From Microcoleus sp. EPA2 (GTDB taxonomy: Bacteria > Cyanobacteriota > Cyanobacteriia > Cyanobacteriales > Microcoleaceae): a DNA stretch of 64,000 nucleotides. The position numbers were made by a program, and so were the translations under genes. Positions 27,479-35,524 of the stretch are shown here, in pieces (within the stretch, counting starts at the first letter, position 1; every line of letters begins with the position of its first letter). Below the pieces are notes generated by a model. It was not told the origin of the DNA, ran no database searches, and saw only the letters and a list, made by a program, of their open reading frames with translations. The stretch covers positions 255,044-319,043 of the forward strand of contig JAHRFD010000003.1 in the NCBI GenBank assembly GCA_020882975.1, read 5' to 3'.

Positions 27479-27691
27479 CTATCCTGTAATGCGCTTGTGC
27501 ATTTGGTAGTAATCAAACGCAGGTAAATTATACAGTAATTGACCTACTGCTATGCAGTTAGGACAGGGGAGATAATAATTCATGCTGCACAGATGCTCGA
27601 TCGCGTTGGCAATTTTCAGCTCTTCAACTGTCGAGATTTGCAGTAAATAAGAACTAGATAAAAGTCTGCGGTGTAACTTTTGGTCGATCAC
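27479..27691 (-). CDS. hypothetical protein, 70 aa
   Basis: A 70-residue frame sits between the PerR-type gene (8 bases upstream) and the proline-rich protein gene (9 bases downstream). The protein contains two closely spaced cysteines (LPCPNC) and a conserved-looking stretch IEHLCSMNYYLPC. No family recognised. The tight spacing on both sides is the main reason to accept it. Confidence 0.5.
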   Translation of the reverse strand: MIDQKLHRRLLSSSYLLQISTVEELKIANAIEHLCSMNYYLPCPNCIAVGQLLYNLPAFDYYQMHKRITG

Positions 27692-27699
27692 CCAATTTT

Positions 27700-28152
27700 T
27701 TACGATCCGTTGGGGAGTGAGCCTTCTGCCGTTGATTCGGGCGATCGATAGCCGTAGAAGTCGATCCGGTAATCTACAATCCGAACTCCCGTTTGTTGTT
27801 CAATTTGTGCGATCAAGTCTGGGGGCAATTCCACATGAATGTCGAGAATCTGAGACGTATCTAGACAATTGACGTGAGAGTGAGAATCGCTGACATTGCC
27901 GTACAAGCGTCCTTCCGATCGCTCTATGCACTCAATAATCCCTTCTCTAGATAGGGCTTCGAGGTTTTGATACACCGATGTGTGACCGATCGAATGTGCT
28001 TGTTGATTTAGGCGATCGTATATTTCACGCGCTGAGAGGTGTTCTTGCGCCTGCCACAGGAGTTCGAGAATCAATCGACGCTGGCGGCTCAAGCGCATTC
28101 CCATCGCCTGACAGCGATTTAAAGCATCTTCTAATGAACGAATTGGTTTCAC
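27700..28152 (-). CDS. Fur family regulator, FurC/PerR type
   Basis: The 150-residue protein matches the FurC (PerR) branch of cyanobacterial Fur proteins: the winged-helix section has MRLSRQRRLILELLWQ and GHTSVYQNLEALSREGI, and the metal-site motif HSHVNC at 91-96. As in FurC of Anabaena it has no CxxC pair for a structural zinc, which separates it from FurA and Zur. PerR proteins sense peroxide through a metal-bound histidine and repress defence genes. Candidate targets in this window are the Dps and sulfiredoxin genes, by inference only. First gene of a possible three-gene unit. Confidence 0.85.
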   Translation of the reverse strand: MKPIRSLEDALNRCQAMGMRLSRQRRLILELLWQAQEHLSAREIYDRLNQQAHSIGHTSVYQNLEALSREGIIECIERSEGRLYGNVSDSHSHVNCLDTSQILDIHVELPPDLIAQIEQQTGVRIVDYRIDFYGYRSPESTAEGSLPNGS

Positions 28153-28400
28153 AGCTACCGCCTTCTAAAGCCTGCTCGATTTTTAACTCTCGTACAACGT
28201 TGCACGGGGACCCTAATTTCCTTAATTCTAACGCAGGCTAGCTCAAAGGTATAGCAGAAGGAGAAAGGAAGATGGAAGATGGAAGAAGGAAAATGCCACA
28301 AAATCCATGATTTCTGCAATTAAGAAAGCCGTAACAGAGAAATTGGCCCTTAAAAAAGCCTTCAAACCTAACATCCTTCCACCTTCTAGCATCCCAAGTC

Positions 28401-29363
28401 CTAGGGAGAAGATTTGATCGCGTGAATCAGTAACTTAGCTATTTCCGAGAGTTGCTTTTTGTTAAAAGTTTTGAGCAAAAGCTTGACTACCGCCTTCGGT
28501 TCCGCAGGAAGTGCTGTAGACCCTGATGCTGCGACTGTTGGTGGAACGCTGGCGGCGGCCGCTACTTGTGGAGATGCTGCCAAAAGCAGTAAATTTTTAC
28601 TCGGAGCGATCGCCTTGACTTTCCCGCCTTGCACCAAATCACCAGCATCCTTAAGCTCCTTAATAATCAGTGGAGCTAACACTTTATAAGAGTTTTTCGG
28701 ATTGGCGATCGCCACTCTAGCGGTTTTGACTAAACTTTGCCAACTTTCGATACCGGTTCCCAACTTATACAGACGAACACACAAATCAGACAACTGCTGG
28801 CGAGTAGCAGCCGACTCTTTCGCCTTGAACACCTGCAACATTTCTTTGAGTAACACCATCACCGAAGCTGTAAAATTTGTCGTTGAGACAGTTGGAGCAG
28901 CCCCAGAGGAACCAGACTTAGCCGCCACCCCAGCAACTTTGCCAGAAACTAAATTATTGAGGTGAGTTTCTAGTTGAGCAAAGGCCGGCATGATTTGCTG
29001 GACCAGTTTCTCTCCCTCTTCATTCCTCAACCCAAAAGGCCCCGACATCCGCTGCACCAAATCCTTAAGCGTATCAACTCCTTTGAGAAACAAAGATTCT
29101 GCTGTTTGGTCAACCTGCTTAACGGGCCCGTCCTTGAGAATCTTAAAACAATCTTCCAATCTGTGAGCGGTTGTTTTAATGCTATCCAAGCCCAGCATCG
29201 CCGCCCCACCTTTGACTGAGTGGGCGGCTCGAAACATCTCTTGAAGGCTTTCGGGGTCTTTCATCGTGGACTTTAAATCCACCAAACCATTTTCTAGAGT
29301 ATCGAGGTGCTCCTTAGCTTCCTCTATAAATAAACGTAAAATTCGGTCTTGCTGGTCTGACAC
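28401..29363 (-). CDS. Hpt domain protein (CheA-like N-terminus without kinase)
   Basis: A 320-residue protein whose N-terminal 110 residues form an Hpt domain, with the phosphorylated histidine H48 in AAHSVKGGAAMLGL. The remainder lacks CheA dimerisation, ATPase and CheW domains; instead there is an Ala/Ser/Val linker and helical segments. Such proteins relay phosphate between a hybrid kinase and a response regulator, often in chemotaxis- or phototaxis-like pathways of cyanobacteria. No chemotaxis genes adjoin. The partner is unknown. Confidence 0.8.
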   Translation of the reverse strand: MSDQQDRILRLFIEEAKEHLDTLENGLVDLKSTMKDPESLQEMFRAAHSVKGGAAMLGLDSIKTTAHRLEDCFKILKDGPVKQVDQTAESLFLKGVDTLKDLVQRMSGPFGLRNEEGEKLVQQIMPAFAQLETHLNNLVSGKVAGVAAKSGSSGAAPTVSTTNFTASVMVLLKEMLQVFKAKESAATRQQLSDLCVRLYKLGTGIESWQSLVKTARVAIANPKNSYKVLAPLIIKELKDAGDLVQGGKVKAIAPSKNLLLLAASPQVAAAASVPPTVAASGSTALPAEPKAVVKLLLKTFNKKQLSEIAKLLIHAIKSSP

Positions 29364-29554
29364 AACAGTCCTCCTAACAATCTCAGCACCCTCCAGAAAG
29401 CACTCCTAACCAGGAAAGTAACGCGACTCATACCCAGAGTCGGAATCTCCTATGCAAGATATTCTAGCCTCAACAGCTAGTACAGTCACAATACTGGTTT
29501 GCTCCGAAGGTTAGATTCGATCGACCTGGTGGGTTCAGATGCGGAAGATTGATT

Positions 29555-29809
29555 CTACAGTTCTGAGGGAGTATCGGGAGCCACTTCTATGCCCATTCCT
29601 GATTGCATCATCTGCTGATCCGTAATCAAGTCGCTCAATTCCTGGAATTGGACACCGATGTTTTGGCAAGCTAGTTTGAGTTCGCGATCGAATGTATGAA
29701 AGTCACTACCATAGCCGCAAAGTTGGGCTGCTGTGGCAATACCTTGTGGGGCGTTGGCTTTGGCGCAGTCGATTAACTCAATGCCTGTGAGGGGTTTGGA
29801 TGATGCCAT
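29555..29809 (-). CDS. conserved hypothetical protein, about 84 aa
   Basis: The open frame starts at 29878, but the segment from MASSKPLTGIELIDCAKAN (29809) is compact and better formed, so I take that start. The 84-residue product contains ELIDCAKANAPQGIATAAQLCGYG-type helices (two cysteines) and no membrane segment. I know no function for it. It is divergent from the DUF1345 gene. Confidence 0.55.
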   Translation of the reverse strand: MASSKPLTGIELIDCAKANAPQGIATAAQLCGYGSDFHTFDRELKLACQNIGVQFQELSDLITDQQMMQSGMGIEVAPDTPSEL

Positions 29810-29993
29810 AGTGTCAAACCGCAGATGAAGATTTTTTCCTACTGTATCCAAAATCTTGAGGGCGATCGATCTATCCAAAGGCAGGAGAAGTCTCGCACCA
29901 CCAAAGTCCAGTTAATTTTTGGGCAAAAACTGCCAAAATAGCACTAATCATGTGGATTCCTTGACATCTACTCTGCCTAACTTGGTATCAGTT

Positions 29994-30683
29994 ATGGTGA
30001 AAAACCAGTCCCTATCTAAGATGCAGTGGCTCTGGACAGTCCGCCATCGCCTCTTGGTCTCTGTTTTGTTGGCTATAGCTGTGGGGTTTGTACTACCACC
30101 AGACTATCTCAAGCTGACCAGAGCTCTGTGCATTTGGGACACCGGCCTGGTCAGCTTCCTAGGTTTGACTTTAGTGCTCATGGTGCAAGCCACCCCAGAA
30201 ATGATGCGCCACCACGCACAACAACTCGACGCTGGTCGCGCGGTGATTCTCAGCTCTATCTTGGCAGCGGCTTGTGCTAGCGTCCTCGCCCTAATTCTCC
30301 TGCAGCACCAGACGAAAGGCTTGGATTCCCATTTGCTAGTTCTGCACTTGGGGCTTTCGGTTTTGACCATAGTTGGGTCTTGGCTGCTGGTGCATACTAT
30401 CTTTACCATGCACTATGCCCACGGCTACTACCAAAACCCCAGAAAGTCGAATCACAACAAACCTGAACCAGTCAAGGGTTTGGATTTTCCGGGGGACGAG
30501 GCACCTGACTACAAGGATTTTCTCTATTTTTCCTTTGGGGTAGGCATGACTTGCCAAGTTGCAGATGTGCAAACAACTTCTCGCTCTATGAGGTCTTTAG
30601 TTTTGTGGCACAGCGTGCTGTCTTTCTTTTTTAACAACGCTATTCTGGCGATGAGTGTCAATATTATTGCCGGATTGAGCTGA
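29994..30683 (+). CDS. DUF1345 membrane protein
   Basis: An integral membrane protein with five or six hydrophobic segments; the C-terminal DYKDFLYFSFGVGMTCQVAD and FNNAILAMSVNI segments identify DUF1345. I prefer the start at 29994 (MVKNQSLSK, 229 residues) over the upstream in-frame ATG at 29919, which adds 25 polar residues. The function of the family is not established. No operon partner is obvious. Confidence 0.8.
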   Translation: MVKNQSLSKMQWLWTVRHRLLVSVLLAIAVGFVLPPDYLKLTRALCIWDTGLVSFLGLTLVLMVQATPEMMRHHAQQLDAGRAVILSSILAAACASVLALILLQHQTKGLDSHLLVLHLGLSVLTIVGSWLLVHTIFTMHYAHGYYQNPRKSNHNKPEPVKGLDFPGDEAPDYKDFLYFSFGVGMTCQVADVQTTSRSMRSLVLWHSVLSFFFNNAILAMSVNIIAGLS

Positions 30684-30790
30684 GAAACATTACACGAGCA
30701 AGATAATTGTCAATTTTAAATAACAAATTAGTTCGATTCCCATTTTTAACTTTTTATTTTATAGTTTAAATTTGTCACTCGACCAAAACT

Positions 30791-31507
30791 TTGATGAAAT
30801 TCCAGATTTCCATCTCTCCAAGGAGAATCGTCGCCTTCCTGAGCATTTGGGTGCTATTCTTCAGTGTTGCTGGCTTTGTGGTACAAGTTCTGCGCTACGG
30901 CTTTAATTATCGCGGAAGATGGATAGATTTATTTCACCTTGACCGAGAGTTAAATTACCCCTCGTGGTATCAGTCATTTACGTTACTGTTTTGTGGAATT
31001 CTATTGGGAGTAATTGCCTCTACGAAAAAAAAACAGGACGATCGCTATTTTCGCCACTGGAAAGCGCTGTCAATTATGTTTGTGATTTTTGCTTTAGATG
31101 AAAGCCTTAGCTTCCACGAAGTTTTGATTATTCCAGATTTGCGAAAAGCGCTGCATCTTGGGGGATTATTTTACTTCGTTTGGGTAATTCCAGGTGCTAT
31201 TTTTGTATTGGTAACAGCGCTCAATTATTTCAAGTTTCTGCTGCATCTTCCATCCAAAACGCGGTATTTATTTATAGCGGCAGGAGGCATTTACATTGGC
31301 GGAGCTCTGGCTATGGAAATGGTTGGTGGCTATTATGCAGATTTAGTAGGTCTGCGCAACTTAATATATGGGACAATAGCCACTACTGAAGAAATCTTTG
31401 AAATGGTGGGAGTTCTGATTTTTGTCTACGCACTGCTTGCTTACATAGGCCGCTACATAGAAGATATTGACGTGCGGTTTAAGGTACTTGAGGATAGAGA
31501 TAGGTAG
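30791..31507 (+). CDS. hypothetical six-helix membrane protein
   Basis: A 238-residue protein with about six membrane segments. Charged or polar residues inside or near segments (FALDESLSFHE, EMVGGYYADL, TTEEIFEMVG) resemble metal- or proton-binding positions. No family name comes to mind. Two adjacent ATG codons are possible starts. It is 107 bases after the DUF1345 gene, on the same strand. Confidence 0.6.
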   Translation: MMKFQISISPRRIVAFLSIWVLFFSVAGFVVQVLRYGFNYRGRWIDLFHLDRELNYPSWYQSFTLLFCGILLGVIASTKKKQDDRYFRHWKALSIMFVIFALDESLSFHEVLIIPDLRKALHLGGLFYFVWVIPGAIFVLVTALNYFKFLLHLPSKTRYLFIAAGGIYIGGALAMEMVGGYYADLVGLRNLIYGTIATTEEIFEMVGVLIFVYALLAYIGRYIEDIDVRFKVLEDRDR

Positions 31508-31725
31508 AAGAGTTTGTTGCTAATTGTTGAGGGGGTATAAACAATGACTGTCCAAAGCTTAAAACTAAAAATTGCTAATGATGGGAACCCTTAGTTTCAT
31601 CCATTAGTGCTGCTTTGATTACAAAGTATCAACCAAATTATCCTCAATTTATTTTAGCAAAAAAAAGGTGTTTTTCGTTGCTTTCGGGATGGAGCGATCC
31701 CACGCTTCCTAATAATTTAACCCGC

Positions 31726-34700
31726 TCATTTTTTGCTAATCCCATCGCAAACCTGTTTCTCGCTTTCCTCAGCACTATTCTGCAAATAGTCGTGCAGCCA
31801 ATCGCAGCCTTCCACCAGCATTTCATCTAAACTTTTAATTTGCCACAACCTGGCTGTATTGTCCCCTGATGCCGTAGCGATGGATTTGCCGTCGGGACTA
31901 AAACTGACACTCCATACCCTATTTTGATGTCCTTTAAATTCTCGTATCAATTTACCTGTTAAATCCCACAACCGGGCTGTTTTGTCCCATGATGCCGTAG
32001 CGATGGATTTGCCGTCGGGACTAAAACTGACACTCGATACCAAACTTTGATGTCCTTTAAATTCTTGGAGCATTTTACCTGTTAAATCCCACAACCGGGC
32101 TGTTTTGTCCCATGATGCCGTAGCGATGGATTTGCCGTCGGGACTAAAACTGACACTCGATACCAAACTTTGATGTCCTTTAAATTCTTGGAGCATTTTA
32201 CCTGTTAAATCCCACAACCGGGCTGTATTGTCCTCTGATGCCGTAGCGATGGATTTGCCGTCGGGACTAAAACTGACACTTGTTACCGAACTTTGATGTC
32301 CTTTTAACTGATTTTTTTCTCGGATGTTGTCGAGAATCTGACTTAGGGCAATCTGGGGAGTAGATATCGGATAATCTGCAAGGGAACGAACTTCCGTGAC
32401 TGTAGCTTTAAGTTCTTTCCCAGTATTTACGGCAGAGATTAAAGCATCTATTTGGTTATTGCCAGATTCAAACTGTCTCAAAGCATCACTTGCACGGCGC
32501 TCTAATTCTGTCAATTTCTGTGCTGTTGCTAACAACTGTTCAGCTTTCTGCCGCGCCTCTGCTAATATCTGATTTTCTGTTTCAGTCTGCTTGAGCTTTT
32601 CGCGTAATTCTAGTAATTCCGCACCGCGCTGTTGGCGAATAAAAGGCACTAAATAATCGTGAACAAGTTGGTAGCGTTTCGGAGTTGCTGGGACTTCTAA
32701 CACCAATCCCGATTTAACCACAATCTCGATAACTAACTCTAATGTTTCTAACTCGCTGCCTGAATCTGCTGCTAATTCAGCCCAAGTTTTCTGAGGACGA
32801 GTGTTGTTTTCATCCGTCAGCAAATACAAAACAAGTTCGGCAATATCTTTATTTTCCCTGCCGCAATCTCTGATAACTTCATCTAAAAACTCTTTAACCA
32901 GTTTGACCTTAGCCTGACTACCAAGTTGCTGATATTCACTCAATTGGGTAATCTGCCTTTTTTCCAGTTGCATCCCCACAATTTGCAACTCGATCGGCCT
33001 TACTTCGCCCACTTCACCTGCTAAATCTGCTACCAGCGCGTTTGCCAAATCCTCGTTTAAGTAAAATTGAGAGCCTTTTGTTAATGTTTGAACAATAGTT
33101 TTTGCTTCAAAAATTGAGAAATTTCCCAAGTAGTAGCAGATTTTTTTCGTGAGAATGTCGTTATCAATAATTGATAAATTGGTGGCGCGATTGAACTCTA
33201 ACAAGTAGAAAAGATAATCTTCCCGCAGCGACAGGATAATTTTGAGGTCGCTAATCTGATTTAAACATTCAGCCAGAAAATCATATAACTTTTGCCTACC
33301 AATTCGATCTTGATAAGTAAAGAAAAATTCCTCAAACTGGTCAAAGATTAATACAGTTAATAAATTACGGTCTTGATTCAGTCGCAACTGTTCTAAAATA
33401 GCTGTCGGAGTGTCGATCGCCCCTGACAAACTCACAGTTGTTAATCGTTCAATTCCTGCTTTCAAACACTGACCGCAATCCCTCCCCCAATCATGATAAG
33501 ATTGCAATAAAACAGGCAATATGTCCCGCGCTTCCAAAGTTGTCAGTTCCAGGGCAGGAACTAACCATGACTGAATTATCGAACTTTTTCCTACCCCAGA
33601 TTGTCCGTGAACGATCGTCAGCTTGCAAGCAGGTGTACGTATCCGTTTACTGATCTCTTTAATATCGTGCGATCGACCAGAAGCGGCTTCAATTTCCTCA
33701 ATAATTTCAGCTTTCGACTTACCGGATGCTAAACCGATGTCAATGATTTGTTGTGGCGATTGCAAGCGGCTGGCACCGATAAAAGCTTGCAATCCATATT
33801 TGCTTTTAACTTCTTGTTGCTCTAGTTTGATATGAAAGGCTTTTAAATATTCGCATTGCTCAAAATAGAGAGTTCTCAATTCTTCTAAAATCCTCAGATA
33901 AAGCTGCACATCATCTTGAGGCTGGGTAATTACTTTCGCTCGTGTTAAAGTTTCTATAATCTCAAGAGGGGAAAATACAGACTCACTCCCCCCCTTACCA
34001 AGGGGGGGCTGGGGGGGGTTAACTGTCGAACAGGGGATAAGATTTCGCTGCGCTTTTGCCAAAAGTAGCAGATACAAACCAGTCTCTTTTTTATTTATTC
34101 CTGTTTCTGTCAAAACAGCCAATGCTAATTCAGCTAATTCGCCAGCTTTTTCCCACTGAGATTGTTGCAGCGCCACCTCAGCCAAAAAGCCGTAATCTTC
34201 AGCTAGTTGACTCGGAGTGCCACAAATTATGTGCATTTTCAAGGCTTTTTCAGCTAAATTTTGCAACTCTTCCCAAGCTTGTAGAAGTCGCAGGACTTCG
34301 CCGAGTTCGCTAATACATTTAGCTGCTAAGTCATTTCGTTGTGCTTGCTCAAAATTCTCCAGAGATTGCTGTAAATACTCTCTAGCTTCTTGCCAACAAT
34401 CTTGTTGTTCTGCCCGATGCAATTCAGCTTTGCGGTTGTAAGCTTGAGCAATTTTCTGGCCGACAATTCCCTGTCTTTCTAACTGGCGATTTTGCTGCCA
34501 AAATGCTAAACTTTGTTGATAATGTTCTAATGCTAAATCTATTTGATTTTTATGAAATTGCACTAAACCTCGAATAAATTGCCAACTAGCTTGCAATTCC
34601 GGGTCTAATGTTTCTATCAAATTTTTTAGGTCATTCTCCAGCGACTCAATTTCACAGTCCTCTAATTTAAAATTCTCAACATTAGCAAATGCTCGATCGG

Positions 34701-35196
34701 CTTGTTGCTGCAAAAAAATCATCAAATCATCGGGTGGTATAGTAAACTGAATTGGAGAAGGAACCCAAGACTTTAAATCAGTTGCCGATCGACTAAATTT
34801 AGCTAGTACAGCATCCGTCACCCATAATATCACAGGAAAAGCAAAATCTTGCTTGAATTGGTCACGCGCTCTATTAGCCCCAGCTAGCAGGTCATCAAGA
34901 CCAACCACCGATTCGATGCCCACAACTATCAAGGCTTTTGGTGGTTGCTCTTGGACGGCATTGAGAATAGCTTGATGAAGTGTTTTGGTAGCAGGTGTGA
35001 GAACTAATTCTTGATATTCAACAGTAGATATAGTAGCGCGCAATTTTTGCAGCATAGCATAACGCAAACTAGCATAATTGCAGCGCACTAAAGTTAAAGA
35101 AAACTTTCCTTGAAAGCGGGCGATCGTCCGTAGTAATGTAGAGAGCGATCGCTCGTTTTCTGCTGCAATATCTTCGGCTCGATTTGAATTTACCAT
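31726..35196 (-). CDS. TPR-STAND NTPase-WD40 signalling/conflict protein
   Basis: A 1156-residue protein in five parts. Residues 1-170 look like a P-loop-fold domain that lost its Walker A (region LVRCNYASLRY) but kept the following strands, similar to the inactive STAND domains described in cyanobacterial conflict systems. Residues 190-460 are TPR-like. A STAND NTPase follows with Walker A GQSGVGKSS (531-539) and Walker B TVLIFDQFEE (614-623). A coiled coil (about 860-940) leads to four WD40 repeats (964-1119) and a C-terminal LDEMLVEGCDWLHDYL motif. A palindromic element is inserted in frame at 393-403. It follows a second ATPase gene on the same strand. Such architectures act as sensors that oligomerise on a trigger; the trigger here is unknown. 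Confidence 0.85.
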   Translation of the reverse strand: MVNSNRAEDIAAENERSLSTLLRTIARFQGKFSLTLVRCNYASLRYAMLQKLRATISTVEYQELVLTPATKTLHQAILNAVQEQPPKALIVVGIESVVGLDDLLAGANRARDQFKQDFAFPVILWVTDAVLAKFSRSATDLKSWVPSPIQFTIPPDDLMIFLQQQADRAFANVENFKLEDCEIESLENDLKNLIETLDPELQASWQFIRGLVQFHKNQIDLALEHYQQSLAFWQQNRQLERQGIVGQKIAQAYNRKAELHRAEQQDCWQEAREYLQQSLENFEQAQRNDLAAKCISELGEVLRLLQAWEELQNLAEKALKMHIICGTPSQLAEDYGFLAEVALQQSQWEKAGELAELALAVLTETGINKKETGLYLLLLAKAQRNLIPCSTVNPPQPPLGKGGSESVFSPLEIIETLTRAKVITQPQDDVQLYLRILEELRTLYFEQCEYLKAFHIKLEQQEVKSKYGLQAFIGASRLQSPQQIIDIGLASGKSKAEIIEEIEAASGRSHDIKEISKRIRTPACKLTIVHGQSGVGKSSIIQSWLVPALELTTLEARDILPVLLQSYHDWGRDCGQCLKAGIERLTTVSLSGAIDTPTAILEQLRLNQDRNLLTVLIFDQFEEFFFTYQDRIGRQKLYDFLAECLNQISDLKIILSLREDYLFYLLEFNRATNLSIIDNDILTKKICYYLGNFSIFEAKTIVQTLTKGSQFYLNEDLANALVADLAGEVGEVRPIELQIVGMQLEKRQITQLSEYQQLGSQAKVKLVKEFLDEVIRDCGRENKDIAELVLYLLTDENNTRPQKTWAELAADSGSELETLELVIEIVVKSGLVLEVPATPKRYQLVHDYLVPFIRQQRGAELLELREKLKQTETENQILAEARQKAEQLLATAQKLTELERRASDALRQFESGNNQIDALISAVNTGKELKATVTEVRSLADYPISTPQIALSQILDNIREKNQLKGHQSSVTSVSFSPDGKSIATASEDNTARLWDLTGKMLQEFKGHQSLVSSVSFSPDGKSIATASWDKTARLWDLTGKMLQEFKGHQSLVSSVSFSPDGKSIATASWDKTARLWDLTGKLIREFKGHQNRVWSVSFSPDGKSIATASGDNTARLWQIKSLDEMLVEGCDWLHDYLQNSAEESEKQVCDGISKK
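31850..32310. repeat. 123-bp coding tandem repeat (WD40 units)
   Basis: Four WD40 units of 41 codons. The two middle units are identical at the DNA level over most of their length (compare 31956-32078 with 32079-32201), and all four share long identical blocks such as GATGCCGTAGCGATGGATTT. Such identity points to recent amplification or gene conversion. Confidence 0.85.
33987..34018. repeat. palindromic element inside the STAND gene
   Basis: CCCCCCCCTTACCAAGGGGGGG followed by CTGGGGGGGG is a common cyanobacterial intergenic palindrome; relatives occur at 35241-35490 and 40408-40437. Here it is in frame and is translated as NPPQPPLGKGG, at a linker in the TPR region. Confidence 0.75.
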
Positions 35197-35240
35197 AATC
35201 TTAGAAATAAAGGGGATATTTAAGGAGTATTTGGTATTAG

Positions 35241-35505
35241 ATCCCCCCTAGCCCCCCTTAAGAAGAGGGAGACTGGAAGCACTCAAAGCCCTCCTTCTTA
35301 AGCGGAGACTGGAAGCACTCAAAGTCCCCCTTCTTAAGGGGGATTTAGGGGGGTCGAGACTCAGAAATAACAAAGAAATCTCTGCACTCAAAGTCCCCCT
35401 TCTTAAGGGGGATTTAGGGGGATCGAGACTCAGAAATAACAAAGAAATCTCTGCACTCAAAGTCCCCCTTCTTAAGGGGGATTTAGGGGGATCGAGACTC
35501 GCGTA
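35241..35505. repeat. 69-bp tandem repeat with hairpins between the ATPase genes
   Basis: The 328-base gap between the two ATPase genes holds three copies (starts 35317, 35386, 35455) of a 69-base unit. Each includes CCCCCTTCTTAAGGGGG, a perfect hairpin, and a shared AGAAATAACAAAGAAATCTC section. To the left are two shorter 36-base units. The open frames across it are made by the repeat. Transcription from the upstream gene would have to pass these hairpins. Confidence 0.85.
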
Positions 35506-35524
35506 AAATCGAATGAAAATAATC

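Noticed and set aside
35248-35460. Open frame with repeated SLDPPKSPLRRGTLS peptides
   Set aside because: It is the translation of the 69-base tandem hairpin repeat, with no start signal and no gene-like composition.
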